A stretch of DNA of 10,455 nt. Origin: Porphyromonadaceae bacterium UBA4277 (GTDB lineage: Bacteria; Bacteroidota; Bacteroidia; Bacteroidales; Muribaculaceae). This document shows positions 1-6,834 of this stretch, in pieces (within the stretch, counting starts at the first letter, position 1; each line of letters opens with the position of its first letter). The notes under the pieces were generated by a model that did no database searches, had not been told where the DNA came from, and saw nothing but the letters and a program-made list of their open reading frames with translations. The position numbers and the translations under genes are program-made. The stretch lies in NCBI GenBank assembly GCA_002395965.1, contig DGVT01000022.1, positions 5,481-15,935 of the forward strand, written 5' to 3'.

Positions 1-40
1 AGTAAACAAGTAAACGAGTAAACAAGCAGGCTGACGCCTG
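1..40. repeat. Short 8-bp tandem repeat and small hairpin
   Basis: The window opens with three 8-bp units AGTAAAC(A/G) at 1-24. The repeat may continue outside the window. Directly after it, CAGGC (27-31) pairs with GCCTG (36-40) around the loop TGAC and is followed by TTT. This could be a weak terminator for a plus-strand gene to the left, but the stem is short. No coding frame is convincing in 1-280; apart from this and the minisatellite I see nothing there. Confidence 0.4.
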
Positions 41-64
41 TTTAGCTGTGAGCTACAAGTGGCT

Positions 65-239
65 GGGGCTACTGGGGCTGCTGGGGCTACTGGGGCTGCT
101 GGGGCTACTGGGGCTGCTGGGGCTACTGGGGCTGCTGGGGCTGCTGGGGCTACTGGGAGCCGCTGGGGCTATTGGGGCTACTGGGAGCCGCTGGGGCTGC
201 TGGGGCTGCTGGGAGCCGCTGGGGCTATTGGGGCACTGA
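65..239. repeat. G-rich minisatellite, 9-bp unit
   Basis: About nineteen tandem units fill this stretch. The basic unit is GGGGCTACT, alternating with GGGGCTGCT; two units are GGGGCTATT. Three units are 10 bp long, GGGAGCCGCT, at 155-164, 183-192 and 211-220. Each adds one base, so every plus frame is Gly-X-Y-like for part of the way and then changes to another repeat phase, which argues against a collagen-like protein. The plus strand carries a run of G4 blocks separated by 5 bases, a pattern that can form G-quadruplexes. It lies beyond the 3' end of the tolC-type gene, so read-through transcripts of that gene would be C-rich here. Confidence 0.9.
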
Positions 240-280
240 GTTCCTTACCCCTTAACCCTTATAGCTTGTTACTTAGTCAG

Positions 281-1714
281 TTAGTATGTCAGCGTTCCGG
301 TCACCTTCGACAGGTACACGTCGCACAGGCGCACGTCGATTTCGGCGTCAATCTTCTCGCTGTTGGCCTGCAGCCAGGCAGTTTGTGCTGCGAGCACGTC
401 GTCGGTTGTGGTCACTCCCTCACGAAATCCCACTTCGGCCATGCGCAGGTTTTCCTCGGCCTTGACAAGGTTGGCCTTTGTCATGTCGTAGGTCTTGAGC
501 GATTCCTGATAGCGGAATTGAGCTTGGCTCACCTGTAGCTGTATTTTTTCCTTGGCATCGTCGAGTTCCAGTTGCTTGATGCGTGCCTCGGCCTGGCTGG
601 CCTTGTATTTGTTGCTCAGTCCGCCCCAGTGCCAGATGGGTATCTTGACCATGGCGCCGATGCTGAAGGCACCGCCAAATCGGTTCTTAAATCCGTTGTA
701 GGTGTTAGGGTTGGTGAGATGTGCTGCGGCAATGGCAACCACTTGTGGTCGCATTTCGCTCAATGTTACTTTGGCTTTCTGCTGATAGATCTTGGTGGCC
801 AGCTCCAGCGAGTGAATGTCGTTGCGGCTGTTGAACACGTTGTCGATATTCACGTCGGTTGAGCGCAGCGTGGTGGGCAGCTCCTGGCGGTCTTCGTCGG
901 CGAGTGTGAAAGTGGTGTTCACCGGCAGTCCGCACACCTGTGCCAGTAGCATGCGTGCCAGCGAGAGGCCGTTGTTGACTTTAGTAAGAGCCACATTTGC
1001 CTCGTTGAGCTTGACATCCACAGTCAGCAAGTTGGCGCGCGTTGCAACGCCCTGTTTGAGCATGGCCTGCACGTCCTTGTCAAGGGCCTCAACCAGGCCG
1101 ACGTAGCTCTGTGCTAACTTTTGCTTGCTTTTGAGCGACACCACCTGCCAGTAGGCGGCATCCACGCTGTAGATCACGTCTTCGACCTTGCTGTTGCGCA
1201 TCGATTGAGCCAGTTGCTCGGCGTAACGTGTGATTTCGTTCATCGCCTTGATTTTCCCTCCCATGTAGATGGGCTGTGTCACCGTCAGGGCGCCTGCAAA
1301 GACGTTGTGGACGTTGTAGGTGAGTGCGCTCTTGGGTAGCAAGGCCACTGTTGAGGGCACAAACTGCCCATCGACCTGCAGCGGTTCGCCGGTCATGGGG
1401 TTCATCACCAAGTTATAGTCATAGCCTTGCTTTTCAAGGTTGAACGACTGTGTGGGAAGCAGCTGATCCTTGTCCACGAGTGATAGCTGTCGCGAGTTGT
1501 AGATGTAGGATGCTTCCAGATCGATGCTCGGCTTGTAGGCTGCTGCCGCCTCACGGCGCTGGTAGCCGGCAGCTTCGATTTTCACATCGTGCTGCTTGAG
1601 CTCCTTGTTGTTGCTCAAGGCCATTGCACGGCATGAGTCGAGCGACACGGTGCTCTGTGCTGTGGCCGCAATAGCGACTATCAGTAGTGATGCAGTGATA
1701 GATAATTTTCGCAT
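281..1714 (-). CDS. TolC-family outer membrane efflux protein
   Basis: This 477-residue protein belongs to the outer membrane efflux protein family (OEP, PF02321). Such proteins form a trimeric barrel plus periplasmic tunnel that exports drugs, metabolites or proteins together with an inner-membrane pump and adaptor. Visible support: a signal peptide (residues 1-19, cut before Q20), a first-helix motif SLDSCRAMALSNN typical of the family, long Gln/Ala/Lys-rich helices in two repeats, and the late motif AEENLRMAEVGFREGVTT followed by DVLAAQTAWLQA. The length is normal. No adaptor (HlyD/RND type) or pump gene lies next to it, so the substrate cannot be told. A Bacteroidetes-type promoter sits about 24 bases upstream, so it is probably transcribed separately from the yitT-barrel-lipoprotein genes behind it. 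Confidence 0.95.
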   Translation of the reverse strand: MRKLSITASLLIVAIAATAQSTVSLDSCRAMALSNNKELKQHDVKIEAAGYQRREAAAAYKPSIDLEASYIYNSRQLSLVDKDQLLPTQSFNLEKQGYDYNLVMNPMTGEPLQVDGQFVPSTVALLPKSALTYNVHNVFAGALTVTQPIYMGGKIKAMNEITRYAEQLAQSMRNSKVEDVIYSVDAAYWQVVSLKSKQKLAQSYVGLVEALDKDVQAMLKQGVATRANLLTVDVKLNEANVALTKVNNGLSLARMLLAQVCGLPVNTTFTLADEDRQELPTTLRSTDVNIDNVFNSRNDIHSLELATKIYQQKAKVTLSEMRPQVVAIAAAHLTNPNTYNGFKNRFGGAFSIGAMVKIPIWHWGGLSNKYKASQAEARIKQLELDDAKEKIQLQVSQAQFRYQESLKTYDMTKANLVKAEENLRMAEVGFREGVTTTDDVLAAQTAWLQANSEKIDAEIDVRLCDVYLSKVTGTLTY

Positions 1715-1737
1715 ATTGATACGTTATGTTATGACTG

Positions 1738-1745
1738 CAAAGATA
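1738..1745 (-). promoter_or_regulatory. Promoter -7 box for the tolC-type gene
   Basis: On the minus strand the sequence reads TATCTTTG, a full match to the Bacteroidetes -7 consensus TAnnTTTG. It ends 23 bases before the start codon, which predicts a leader of about 17 nt. No clear -33 TTG is seen at the usual distance. The surrounding 1715-1825 gap is AT-rich. Confidence 0.6.
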
Positions 1746-1825
1746 ATAATTATTTTTTGACCATAACAGCCTTGTGGAAAAATTGACCTATATAAACAGC
1801 TAATTGGAATAGTGCTTAGCCGATG

Positions 1826-2008
1826 CTACCGGTCAAAGTCGTCAATTTCCACTTCGCCATTGAGCAGCAGGTTCTCGCTGTTGTAGTCGCTGTTGCTCCA
1901 TTCGTCGTCTTCATAGGTGTAACCATAATAGTTGGTGCACGAGGTGAAACCGACGGCCAGGGCTATTGTCGAAATCATTGCCAGTCCGAATTTTTTCAAT
2001 CGTTTCAT
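1826..2008 (-). CDS. Small acidic lipoprotein of unknown function
   Basis: This is a 60-residue protein if it starts at the second Met (MKRLKKFG), or 64 if it starts at 2020. I prefer the later start because it puts the basic residues directly at the N-terminus. The signal peptide ends in a lipobox, G-F-T-S-C, so the mature chain is a lipid-anchored tail of about 37 residues. The tail is rich in Asp, Glu, Asn and Tyr (TNYYGYTYEDDEW at its start). I recognise no family. It follows the barrel gene by 9 bases when counted from 2020, so it is probably the last gene of the yitT-barrel-barrel operon. It lacks the run of acidic residues right after Cys that marks surface export in Bacteroides, so it may face the periplasm. 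Confidence 0.7.
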   Translation of the reverse strand: MKRLKKFGLAMISTIALAVGFTSCTNYYGYTYEDDEWSNSDYNSENLLLNGEVEIDDFDR

Positions 2009-2029
2009 CGCAGCATTCATGTTATAGGG

Positions 2030-2506
2030 TTAGAATATATACTTCAGTCCTAATGCTGTCACGCTCTCGTTCCATTCCTTAATGATGTGGAAACGTTGCT
2101 CAACATAGAACTTGAAGTGGTTGTTGACGAGGTATTCAAATCCCAGGCCCACGTTAGCACCAAAGCGGTTGGTGTGTGTTGTGGTAAGGGTGCCGGTCTG
2201 CTTGAAGTTAACATAGGAGAATCCGGCCATAGGGTAAATCCTCGCGCTGCTGTAGGAGGGGATGAGATAGTGGAGGTTCAGGTTGAGGTTGTAGTCGCTC
2301 AAGTGCTTGTTCTCGAAGTAGTAGATAAACTCCGGCTCCACGCGCAGGTTTCGCACCACTTCAATCTGGTAGTTTACCCCAAGGCCTATCATTGAGTTCT
2401 TGGAGGCATAACTGAACTGCATTGCGGCCGACATTTCGCCAACTTTGGCCGAGGCCGATATTGTTGCAGCAATGGCAATTAATGCCACAATAAATAATCG
2501 TTTCAT
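2030..2506 (-). CDS. Small outer membrane beta-barrel protein, copy 1
   Basis: A 158-residue protein with a signal peptide (1-20, ASASA then K). The mature part is made of alternating hydrophobic and polar strands ending in a terminal Phe (ALGLKYIF), the signature read by the outer membrane assembly machinery. The size suits an eight-stranded barrel of the OMP_b-brl type. It is a clear paralog of the next gene upstream: both share RxEPE followed by a Tyr-rich strand, LNLNLH or LNLSLNLH, a YPxxGxxY segment, and RxGANxGxGxEY before the last strands. Its role is unknown; such barrels are usually structural or adhesive. It sits 53 bases after its paralog and 9 bases before the lipoprotein, so co-transcription is likely. 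Confidence 0.85.
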   Translation of the reverse strand: MKRLFIVALIAIAATISASAKVGEMSAAMQFSYASKNSMIGLGVNYQIEVVRNLRVEPEFIYYFENKHLSDYNLNLNLHYLIPSYSSARIYPMAGFSYVNFKQTGTLTTTHTNRFGANVGLGFEYLVNNHFKFYVEQRFHIIKEWNESVTALGLKYIF

Positions 2507-2559
2507 ATTTGTTGTTATTTTATTATGTTTCTATTGTAATGAAATGTGCGGTCGGTGTT

Positions 2560-3030
2560 TCAGAAGTGGTACTTCAGGCCGACACCCACCATGGGTTGGG
2601 TCTCGTGTGAAACGAATTGCAGCCTTGTCTCGGTGAAGCCCGACAATGCTCGTGCAATGCGATACTCTGCTCCGCAGCCTATGTTGGCTCCCCACCGGCT
2701 GGCATTAGGCCCGTCATAGCCCCAGTGCGAGTAGTTCACTCCCACGATGGGGTAGATGCCAAACCTGCTGAATAGCTGTTTGCGCCAGTGTAGGTTCAGG
2801 CTCAGGTTCAAGGTGGTTACGCCGTTGCTTTTTGAAAAGTACATCATTTCCGGCTCAAGCCTGAAGCGGCTGCCCAGGTCGGCCTGCAGCTTGGCTGCCC
2901 AGCCGTGTTGGCCATTCTTGAAGGCATAGTTGTAGCTCACTCCGAATGCCATGGGCAATGGTGGGCGGGCTTCGACCACTATCATGGATGTAGAAGCCAG
3001 TAATGCTATGGCAGTCAGCAGTGCTCTCAT
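2560..3030 (-). CDS. Small outer membrane beta-barrel protein, copy 2
   Basis: A 156-residue paralog of the gene that follows it. The signal peptide covers about residues 1-21 (VVEA then R). The mature barrel region contains RLEPEMMYF, LNLSLNLHW, GIYPIVGVNYSHWG and RWGANIGCGAEY, and ends in GVGLKYHF with a terminal Phe. The start codon shares one base with the stop of the YitT gene (TAATG on the minus strand), so translation is probably coupled to that inner-membrane protein. Compared with copy 1 it has a shorter loop after YSHWG and more basic residues. The family is outer membrane beta-barrel; the ligand or function is unknown. Confidence 0.85.
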   Translation of the reverse strand: MRALLTAIALLASTSMIVVEARPPLPMAFGVSYNYAFKNGQHGWAAKLQADLGSRFRLEPEMMYFSKSNGVTTLNLSLNLHWRKQLFSRFGIYPIVGVNYSHWGYDGPNASRWGANIGCGAEYRIARALSGFTETRLQFVSHETQPMVGVGLKYHF

Positions 3031-3971
3031 TATTCGGTGGAGTGGGGTGATGGAGTGTCCTCGGGCATCGACGCTTCTCGCGCTATGTCGCTTTTCTTTA
3101 GGCGCACCTTTACTTTGTCAAACCCGATGCCATACACTCCATTGGTGTTGGACTGCGACACGAAGGCTGCCGGGTCGATCATTTTCACGATGCGGAAAAT
3201 GTGGGTCGATTCATACTTGCGGCACATCAGCAGCAGGATCTTCACCTCGTGCTTGGTGTACCAGCCCACGCCGTCGAGCACGGTGCACCCGCGGTGAGCC
3301 TCTTGCGTGATGTGGTCGGCTATCTCTTCCCACTTCTCGCTGAAAATCAAGAACTGCACTGCCTGCCGGTTGTTGTTGATAACCATGTCGGCCACAATAG
3401 AGTAGATGATCATGAAGATGAGACCATACACCACCTTCTCCACCCCGTGAAACAGGAAGTAGGACGACCCGATGATGCACACGTCGCAATAGAGCATCAT
3501 GCGTCCAAACGAGATGTTGCTATACTTCGACACCATGGCAGCCACGATGTCGGTGCCGCCGCTACTGCCGTTGTGTGTGAATGTGATGGCCAGTCCCAGG
3601 CCGCAAAGCGTCGAGCCGATGATGACGTTCATGAAGGGCTGCTGAGCCACGAGCGGAGCCGGAAACAAAGGAACCATGAAATAGAGCAGCACACTGGCCA
3701 CTGTGGCCCCGAAAATCGTGCGCAGCACAAATTGCTTGCCCACGATGCGGAAGGCCAGCACCAGCAGGATGATGTTGATGCCGTAGTTCACCACGGCTAC
3801 GTTCCAGCCAAGTGCAAAGTGAAACACCGATGCCAAACCTATCACGCCGCCGGTCACCACCTGCTCAGGCAGCAGGAAGGCCGAGTAGCCAAGACAGTAG
3901 CAAAACAGGCCGAACACGATCATCACATAGTCGCGGGCGTGAAGTAGTATTTCCTTGTTGGTTAATGCCAT
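3030..3971 (-). CDS. YitT family membrane protein with DUF2179 domain
   Basis: This 313-residue protein has the YitT architecture: about five hydrophobic membrane segments (residues 14-200, PF02588) followed by a cytoplasmic DUF2179 domain (about 205-290, PF10035). Markers are LLPEQVVTGGVIGLA (34-48), the NGSSGGTDIVAA motif (134-145), and in the DUF2179 part GCTVLDGVGWYT, KILLLMCRKYE and IDPAAFVSQSN. The family is found widely in Bacteroidetes and Firmicutes; its transport role is not established. I chose the ATG at 3971 because GAGGAA lies just upstream; the frame can extend 13 codons to a TTG at 4010, which is less likely. It heads a minus-strand gene group with two barrels and a lipoprotein. 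Confidence 0.93.
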   Translation of the reverse strand: MALTNKEILLHARDYVMIVFGLFCYCLGYSAFLLPEQVVTGGVIGLASVFHFALGWNVAVVNYGINIILLVLAFRIVGKQFVLRTIFGATVASVLLYFMVPLFPAPLVAQQPFMNVIIGSTLCGLGLAITFTHNGSSGGTDIVAAMVSKYSNISFGRMMLYCDVCIIGSSYFLFHGVEKVVYGLIFMIIYSIVADMVINNNRQAVQFLIFSEKWEEIADHITQEAHRGCTVLDGVGWYTKHEVKILLLMCRKYESTHIFRIVKMIDPAAFVSQSNTNGVYGIGFDKVKVRLKKSDIAREASMPEDTPSPHSTE

Positions 3972-3997
3972 AATTCGTTCCTCTTCGTTTTTTTGCG

Positions 3998-4005
3998 CGA
4001 AATTA
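3998..4005 (-). promoter_or_regulatory. Possible -7 box for the yitT operon
   Basis: The minus strand reads TAATTTCG, one mismatch from TAnnTTTG. It lies 26 bases before the chosen ATG, giving a leader of about 20 nt like that of the tolC-type gene. No TTG is found at the -33 distance, so this is tentative. Confidence 0.35.
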
Positions 4006-4069
4006 CTCAATTCCTTTGAAATAATGGGAATTTTATCGCCATTTTTATAATTGCGTAAGAAAAAACAAT

Positions 4070-4077
4070 TAATTTTG
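4070..4077 (+). promoter_or_regulatory. Promoter -7 box for the PF04020 gene
   Basis: TAATTTTG matches TAnnTTTG in full and lies 38 bases before the ATG at 4116. A TTG at 4051-4053 is upstream, but the 16-base spacer is shorter than the usual 19-20. The region between the divergent yitT and PF04020 genes is strongly AT-rich. Confidence 0.45.
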
Positions 4078-4115
4078 TGGTGTATTATTAATCACAAAAC
4101 ATTATTAGTAAAAAA

Positions 4116-4457
4116 ATGATTGTCCGACTCATAATCTCGGCCGTTGCCGTGGGCATCACAGCGTGGCTTCTGCCCGGCGTCACGATTTCGCCCTGGTGGG
4201 CAACACTGCTTGTTGCTGTCATCATGGGACTGGTTAACACCTTCATCCGTCCGGTGGTGAAGCTCTTCTCGCTTCCGCTTAACATTCTCACCCTGGGGTT
4301 GTTCAGCCTGGTGATAAATGCCCTGATGGTGCTGCTGTGTGCATGGTTCACGAGCCACATGAAGGTGGATGGCTTCTGGAACGCGATGCTATTCAGCATT
4401 GTGCTTACGGTAGTGAACTGGATTTTGTTCAAGTTCACCGGCACGAAGAAGAAATAG
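4116..4457 (+). CDS. YvlD-like 4-TM membrane protein (PF04020)
   Basis: A 113-residue, very hydrophobic protein with four predicted membrane segments (about 3-20, 28-42, 55-78 and 88-107) and a short basic end (GTKKK). The hallmark is NTFIRPVVKLFSLPLN (41-56), where the NxxxRPxxKxxxxPxN pattern is typical of PF04020, often labelled 'phage holin family' or DUF360/YvlD. The name is historical: there are no lysis genes here, so a phage holin role is not supported. The family is linked to envelope stress in Firmicutes; the Bacteroidetes role is unknown. It is divergent from yitT and converges on the thymidine kinase gene, with only 10 bases between the stops. Confidence 0.9.
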   Translation: MIVRLIISAVAVGITAWLLPGVTISPWWATLLVAVIMGLVNTFIRPVVKLFSLPLNILTLGLFSLVINALMVLLCAWFTSHMKVDGFWNAMLFSIVLTVVNWILFKFTGTKKK

Positions 4458-4467
4458 GGCTGTAGCG

Positions 4468-5091
4468 TCAGTCAAACTTGAGTGTGTTGCGGCTGGCGCT
4501 CTCGATGCGGCGGTTGCGCCAGCAGCGTCGGCACAGGGCCACATACTTGTCGTCGCCGCCAATCTCCACTTGTGCTCCGTCGGTCACGATTTGGCCGGTG
4601 GAGTCGATGCGGGCGTTAATGATTGTCTTGCGCCCACACGAGCACGTCGATTTTATCTCATCGATGCTGTCGGCCAGTTCAAAAAGCCGCCGGCTGCCTT
4701 CAAACATGTGCGACTGGAAGTCGGTGCGCAGACCGTAGCACACCACATTGGTGCCATAGTCATCCACGATGCGTGCCAGCTGATCTACCTGCTGCTCGGT
4801 GAGAAACTGCGACTCGTCAATCAGGATCCAGTCTTTCACCACCAGTGTGCGCTCATATAGCTCCTTGATGGTGGCATAAAGGTCGCTGTCGGGGTAAATC
4901 CACTCACACTTGCGCTCTATGCCTATGCGCGAGCGAATCACGTTGTCGTTCTCGCGGTCGTCGATGATGGGTTTCATGCACATGTATTGCATGCCGCGTT
5001 CCTCAAAGTTGTAGGCTTGCGTCAGCAGCAGTGCCGTCTTGGCCGAGCCCATAGTGCCATATCTAAAGTATAGTTTGCCTGTACCGTTCAT
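4468..5091 (-). CDS. tdk: Thymidine kinase (type II)
   Basis: This 207-residue enzyme phosphorylates thymidine to dTMP with ATP in the pyrimidine salvage pathway in the cytoplasm. Visible landmarks: Walker A loop GTMGSAKT (12-19), the ILIDESQFL segment (89-97) with the likely catalytic Glu93, YGLRTDF (119-125) in the substrate-binding lasso region, and four zinc-binding cysteines as C150-x-C152 and C187-x-x-C190. The C-x-C spacing at the first pair resembles the E. coli enzyme. The length is normal for the family. It has its own promoter and lies alone between the convergent PF04020 gene and the low-complexity secreted protein gene. Confidence 0.96.
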   Translation of the reverse strand: MNGTGKLYFRYGTMGSAKTALLLTQAYNFEERGMQYMCMKPIIDDRENDNVIRSRIGIERKCEWIYPDSDLYATIKELYERTLVVKDWILIDESQFLTEQQVDQLARIVDDYGTNVVCYGLRTDFQSHMFEGSRRLFELADSIDEIKSTCSCGRKTIINARIDSTGQIVTDGAQVEIGGDDKYVALCRRCWRNRRIESASRNTLKFD

Positions 5092-5123
5092 TGCTCACAG
5101 TTGATGATTTTTATTTGATAGCG

Positions 5124-5131
5124 CAAAGGTA
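5124..5131 (-). promoter_or_regulatory. Promoter -7 box for tdk
   Basis: The minus strand reads TACCTTTG, a full match to TAnnTTTG. It ends 32 bases before the tdk ATG. The place where a -33 element should be is occupied by the palindrome at 5135-5150 and its flank. Confidence 0.6.
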
Positions 5132-5134
5132 CAT

Positions 5135-5150
5135 AAAAATCGCGATTTTT
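5135..5150. promoter_or_regulatory. Perfect 16-bp palindrome at the tdk promoter
   Basis: AAAAATCGCGATTTTT is identical on both strands and begins 3 bases upstream of the tdk -7 box, between it and the -33 position. A dimeric regulator bound here would block or replace the -33 contact. It could also be a chance AT-rich palindrome, but the CGCG centre makes that less likely. No regulator gene is visible nearby. Confidence 0.45.
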
Positions 5151-5202
5151 ACGCCCGGTCAATAAAGAAAATCGAAATAGTTTTTCTTAGTCCCTGAATA
5201 TG

Positions 5203-5237
5203 AAAAAGAGAGTTGCGCCCAACTGGGTGCAACCCTC
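5203..5237 (-). terminator. Rho-independent terminator of the low-complexity gene
   Basis: On the minus strand a stem forms between 5225-5233 and 5212-5220 (9 pairs including one G-U, loop of 4). After one mismatch it is extended by three more pairs (CTC with GAG), and is followed by TTTTT at 5207-5203. It lies 36 bases past the stop codon of the 446-residue protein gene and 110 bases upstream of the tdk start, so it separates the two transcripts. Confidence 0.75.
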
Positions 5238-5272
5238 AAAATTGTGATTGTTTAACCTGTAACTGTTTTTCT

Positions 5273-6613
5273 TTAGTAGCCCACCGAGAGGGTGGTGTAG
5301 AACCGTGCTCCTGTCATGGCTGCACTGAGTGTGACATAGCCTGTTGTGTTGCCTCCGAACCATGTGGCTCCTGCAGCATCCACGCTGATGGGAGGACCAT
5401 ACACTGCACTCAGGTCGTGGTAGAGGCGGTTGTAGCGGCTGCGGTCGGCATAGCCGGTAGAGATCACAAACTGTGCGTTGGCCAGTCGTCCATAACTATC
5501 GTAGCAGAGCATCACATCGGGCCAGAGCAGGTTAAGCATGCGCACGTCGCGCAGATAGATGATGTCGCTGTCATAGCCGTCGATATAATAGTTGTTGGTG
5601 TACAGATAGTTGAGCGATACGTTAAAGAGCGATCCGAAACTGATGCCGAGGATGCGGTCGATCACCGGTGCTCCTGCATAGGGGCGATAGTGAGCGGGGA
5701 TCACGGGGCGGTAGTAGTGCAATGGAGCGGGGCGGTAGGGCCTTACAGGAGGAGGCAGTGGGCGGCTCCAGTTGTTGTGCCTGTGATTGTCGCGGAAGTG
5801 GTCGCGATAGGGATTGTTCTCGGGCCTTGCCACAGGTGGGCGGTTTCCGCCACGATGATTCCCATGGTTATCGGAATAGTTACCGCGATTATCGGTGTAG
5901 TTACCGCGATTGTCCTTGCCATTGCCGGGCTTCACGTTGCCGCCGGGCTTGTCGTTACCGTTCTTGCCGGGGTAGGTGTTGCCATTGTTGTTGCCGTCGG
6001 TCACAGGGCGCCGGTTGCGCAGGCTGCCGGTGGTGACTGCCTCGTTGCGCTTGCTGTCGTTGCTGCCCATGCGTGTTTCATTGCCTATAGTCTGACGCGA
6101 GAATGTGGCACTGCGCGGGGTAGTTGCTGTGGCAGACCGAGTGGTGGTTGCCGGACGGGCTGTCGAGCCGGTCGATGGAGTCACGGTGCGCGTGTCGGGG
6201 CGGGCGGTGACCGTAGCCGGACGGCTGGTGGTCGCTGTGCCGGTCGAAGGACGTGCTGTCACCGTGCTGGGACGGCTGCCGACGTCGGTTGCTCTTGTAG
6301 CCGGGCGGGCGGTTGTCGTAGCCGGGCGGCTTGTGGTGCTGCGTGTGACCGATGAGCTCACACGGCTTGACCCGCTACTCGAACGCTGAACGCTGGCTGC
6401 TGGCTCGCTGGCTTTGCGTTGCGGAGTGGCTGTGCGCACGGTGCTCTGAGAAGAGACACTGCGGCTATTACTCGACGACCGTGAGGCCGAACTTGAACTG
6501 CTGGTGGTTGGTCTTTGACGACCCGACATCGTTTGTGCCGAGGCGATGGAAGCACCCAGGACCATGCTTCCCGCGAGCAAGAGGCTCATCATCATGTTTC
6601 TTGTAGTCTTCAT
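5273..6613 (-). CDS. Secreted low-complexity protein with C-terminal domain
   Basis: A 446-residue exported protein of unknown function. Parts in order: signal peptide (1-26, ASASA-type end then Q); Ser-rich stretch (37-90); Thr/Arg/Pro/Ala-rich stretch with repeated RPAT or RPST steps (91-170); Asn/Gly-rich stretch with three DN(R/H)GN steps (205-258); a Pro/His/Arg/Tyr linker (259-312); and a compact C-terminal domain (313-446) with normal composition, including ISFGSLFNVSLNYLY, YGRLANAQFV and a Tyr-ending last strand. The disordered part is basic, so it may bind polyanions or span the cell envelope; that is inference. It has its own promoter and terminator. Long plus-strand open frames over this gene are artefacts of its GC-rich repeats. 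Confidence 0.85.
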   Translation of the reverse strand: MKTTRNMMMSLLLAGSMVLGASIASAQTMSGRQRPTTSSSSSASRSSSNSRSVSSQSTVRTATPQRKASEPAASVQRSSSGSSRVSSSVTRSTTSRPATTTARPATRATDVGSRPSTVTARPSTGTATTSRPATVTARPDTRTVTPSTGSTARPATTTRSATATTPRSATFSRQTIGNETRMGSNDSKRNEAVTTGSLRNRRPVTDGNNNGNTYPGKNGNDKPGGNVKPGNGKDNRGNYTDNRGNYSDNHGNHRGGNRPPVARPENNPYRDHFRDNHRHNNWSRPLPPPVRPYRPAPLHYYRPVIPAHYRPYAGAPVIDRILGISFGSLFNVSLNYLYTNNYYIDGYDSDIIYLRDVRMLNLLWPDVMLCYDSYGRLANAQFVISTGYADRSRYNRLYHDLSAVYGPPISVDAAGATWFGGNTTGYVTLSAAMTGARFYTTLSVGY

Positions 6614-6638
6614 AGCGCTTCGTTTTTTATATGTGTCA

Positions 6639-6646
6639 CAAAGTTA
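6639..6646 (-). promoter_or_regulatory. Promoter -7 box for the low-complexity gene
   Basis: The minus strand reads TAACTTTG, a full match to TAnnTTTG, ending 25 bases before the ATG. A clear -33 element is not seen. A small inverted repeat, TTGTC/GACAA with a 5-base loop (6665-6679), lies upstream. Confidence 0.6.
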
Positions 6647-6757
6647 GTAATAAATCTCGTTTGTTTGTCTTTTTGACAACGGAAAAGCGTGGGAGTTTAA
6701 TCATTTTTAGGTCTTACAGGCTCACTTATCGACTATGGCTTGGATTTCTACGACCAA

Positions 6758-6774
6758 TCGGTGATTAACACCGA
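6758..6774. repeat. Inverted repeat in divergent intergenic region
   Basis: TCGGTG (6758-6763) and CACCGA (6769-6774) are inverted around ATTAA. The copies of CGACCAA at 6751-6757 and 6772-6778 form a direct repeat spaced by two helical turns (21 bases). It is just upstream of the likely -33 box of the DUF4923 gene, so it may be an activator or repressor site. Confidence 0.35.
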
Positions 6775-6782
6775 CCAAAAAA

Positions 6783-6814
6783 TTTGGATTTAAGACGCAG
6801 AAATAGTAATTTAG
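6783..6814 (+). promoter_or_regulatory. Promoter of the DUF4923 gene
   Basis: A -33 TTTG (6783-6786) is followed by a 20-base spacer and TAATTTAG (6807-6814), one mismatch from TAnnTTTG. The spacing fits the Bacteroidetes sigma factor consensus. The predicted start of transcription is near 6820, about 40 bases before the ATG. Confidence 0.55.
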
Positions 6815-6818
6815 CCGC

Positions 6819-6834
6819 CCTAAACCGGTTTAGG
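6819..6834. promoter_or_regulatory. Perfect 16-bp palindrome at a transcription start
   Basis: CCTAAACCGGTTTAGG is a perfect palindrome starting 4 bases after the -7 box of the DUF4923 promoter, so it covers the predicted first transcribed bases. This is a classic repressor position. A further partial copy, CTAAACC, follows at 6837-6843. A second perfect palindrome made only of A and T (6847-6862) abuts the start codon. The binding protein is unknown. Confidence 0.5.

Noticed and set aside
59..538. Plus-strand frame beginning with Gly-Ala-Thr-Gly-Ala-Ala repeats, resembling a collagen-like protein.
   Set aside because: Three 10-bp units shift the phase within the repeat, the rest of the frame is the antisense of the tolC-type gene, there is no signal peptide, and the start would be a GTG without a ribosome site.
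3201..3947. Plus-strand open frame of 248 codons, rich in His and Gln.
   Set aside because: It lies wholly antisense to the well-supported YitT gene and has no family features.
4116..4457. Prophage interpretation of the 'phage holin family' label.
   Set aside because: PF04020 proteins are widespread chromosomal membrane proteins; no endolysin, capsid, integrase or other phage gene is present.
5213..6355. Long plus-strand open frame of 380 codons.
   Set aside because: It is antisense to the low-complexity secreted protein. Its Val/Ala/Gly-rich and then Cys/Arg-rich composition is what the reverse complement of Thr/Arg/Pro/Asn codons gives. The minus-strand gene has a signal peptide, promoter and terminator.
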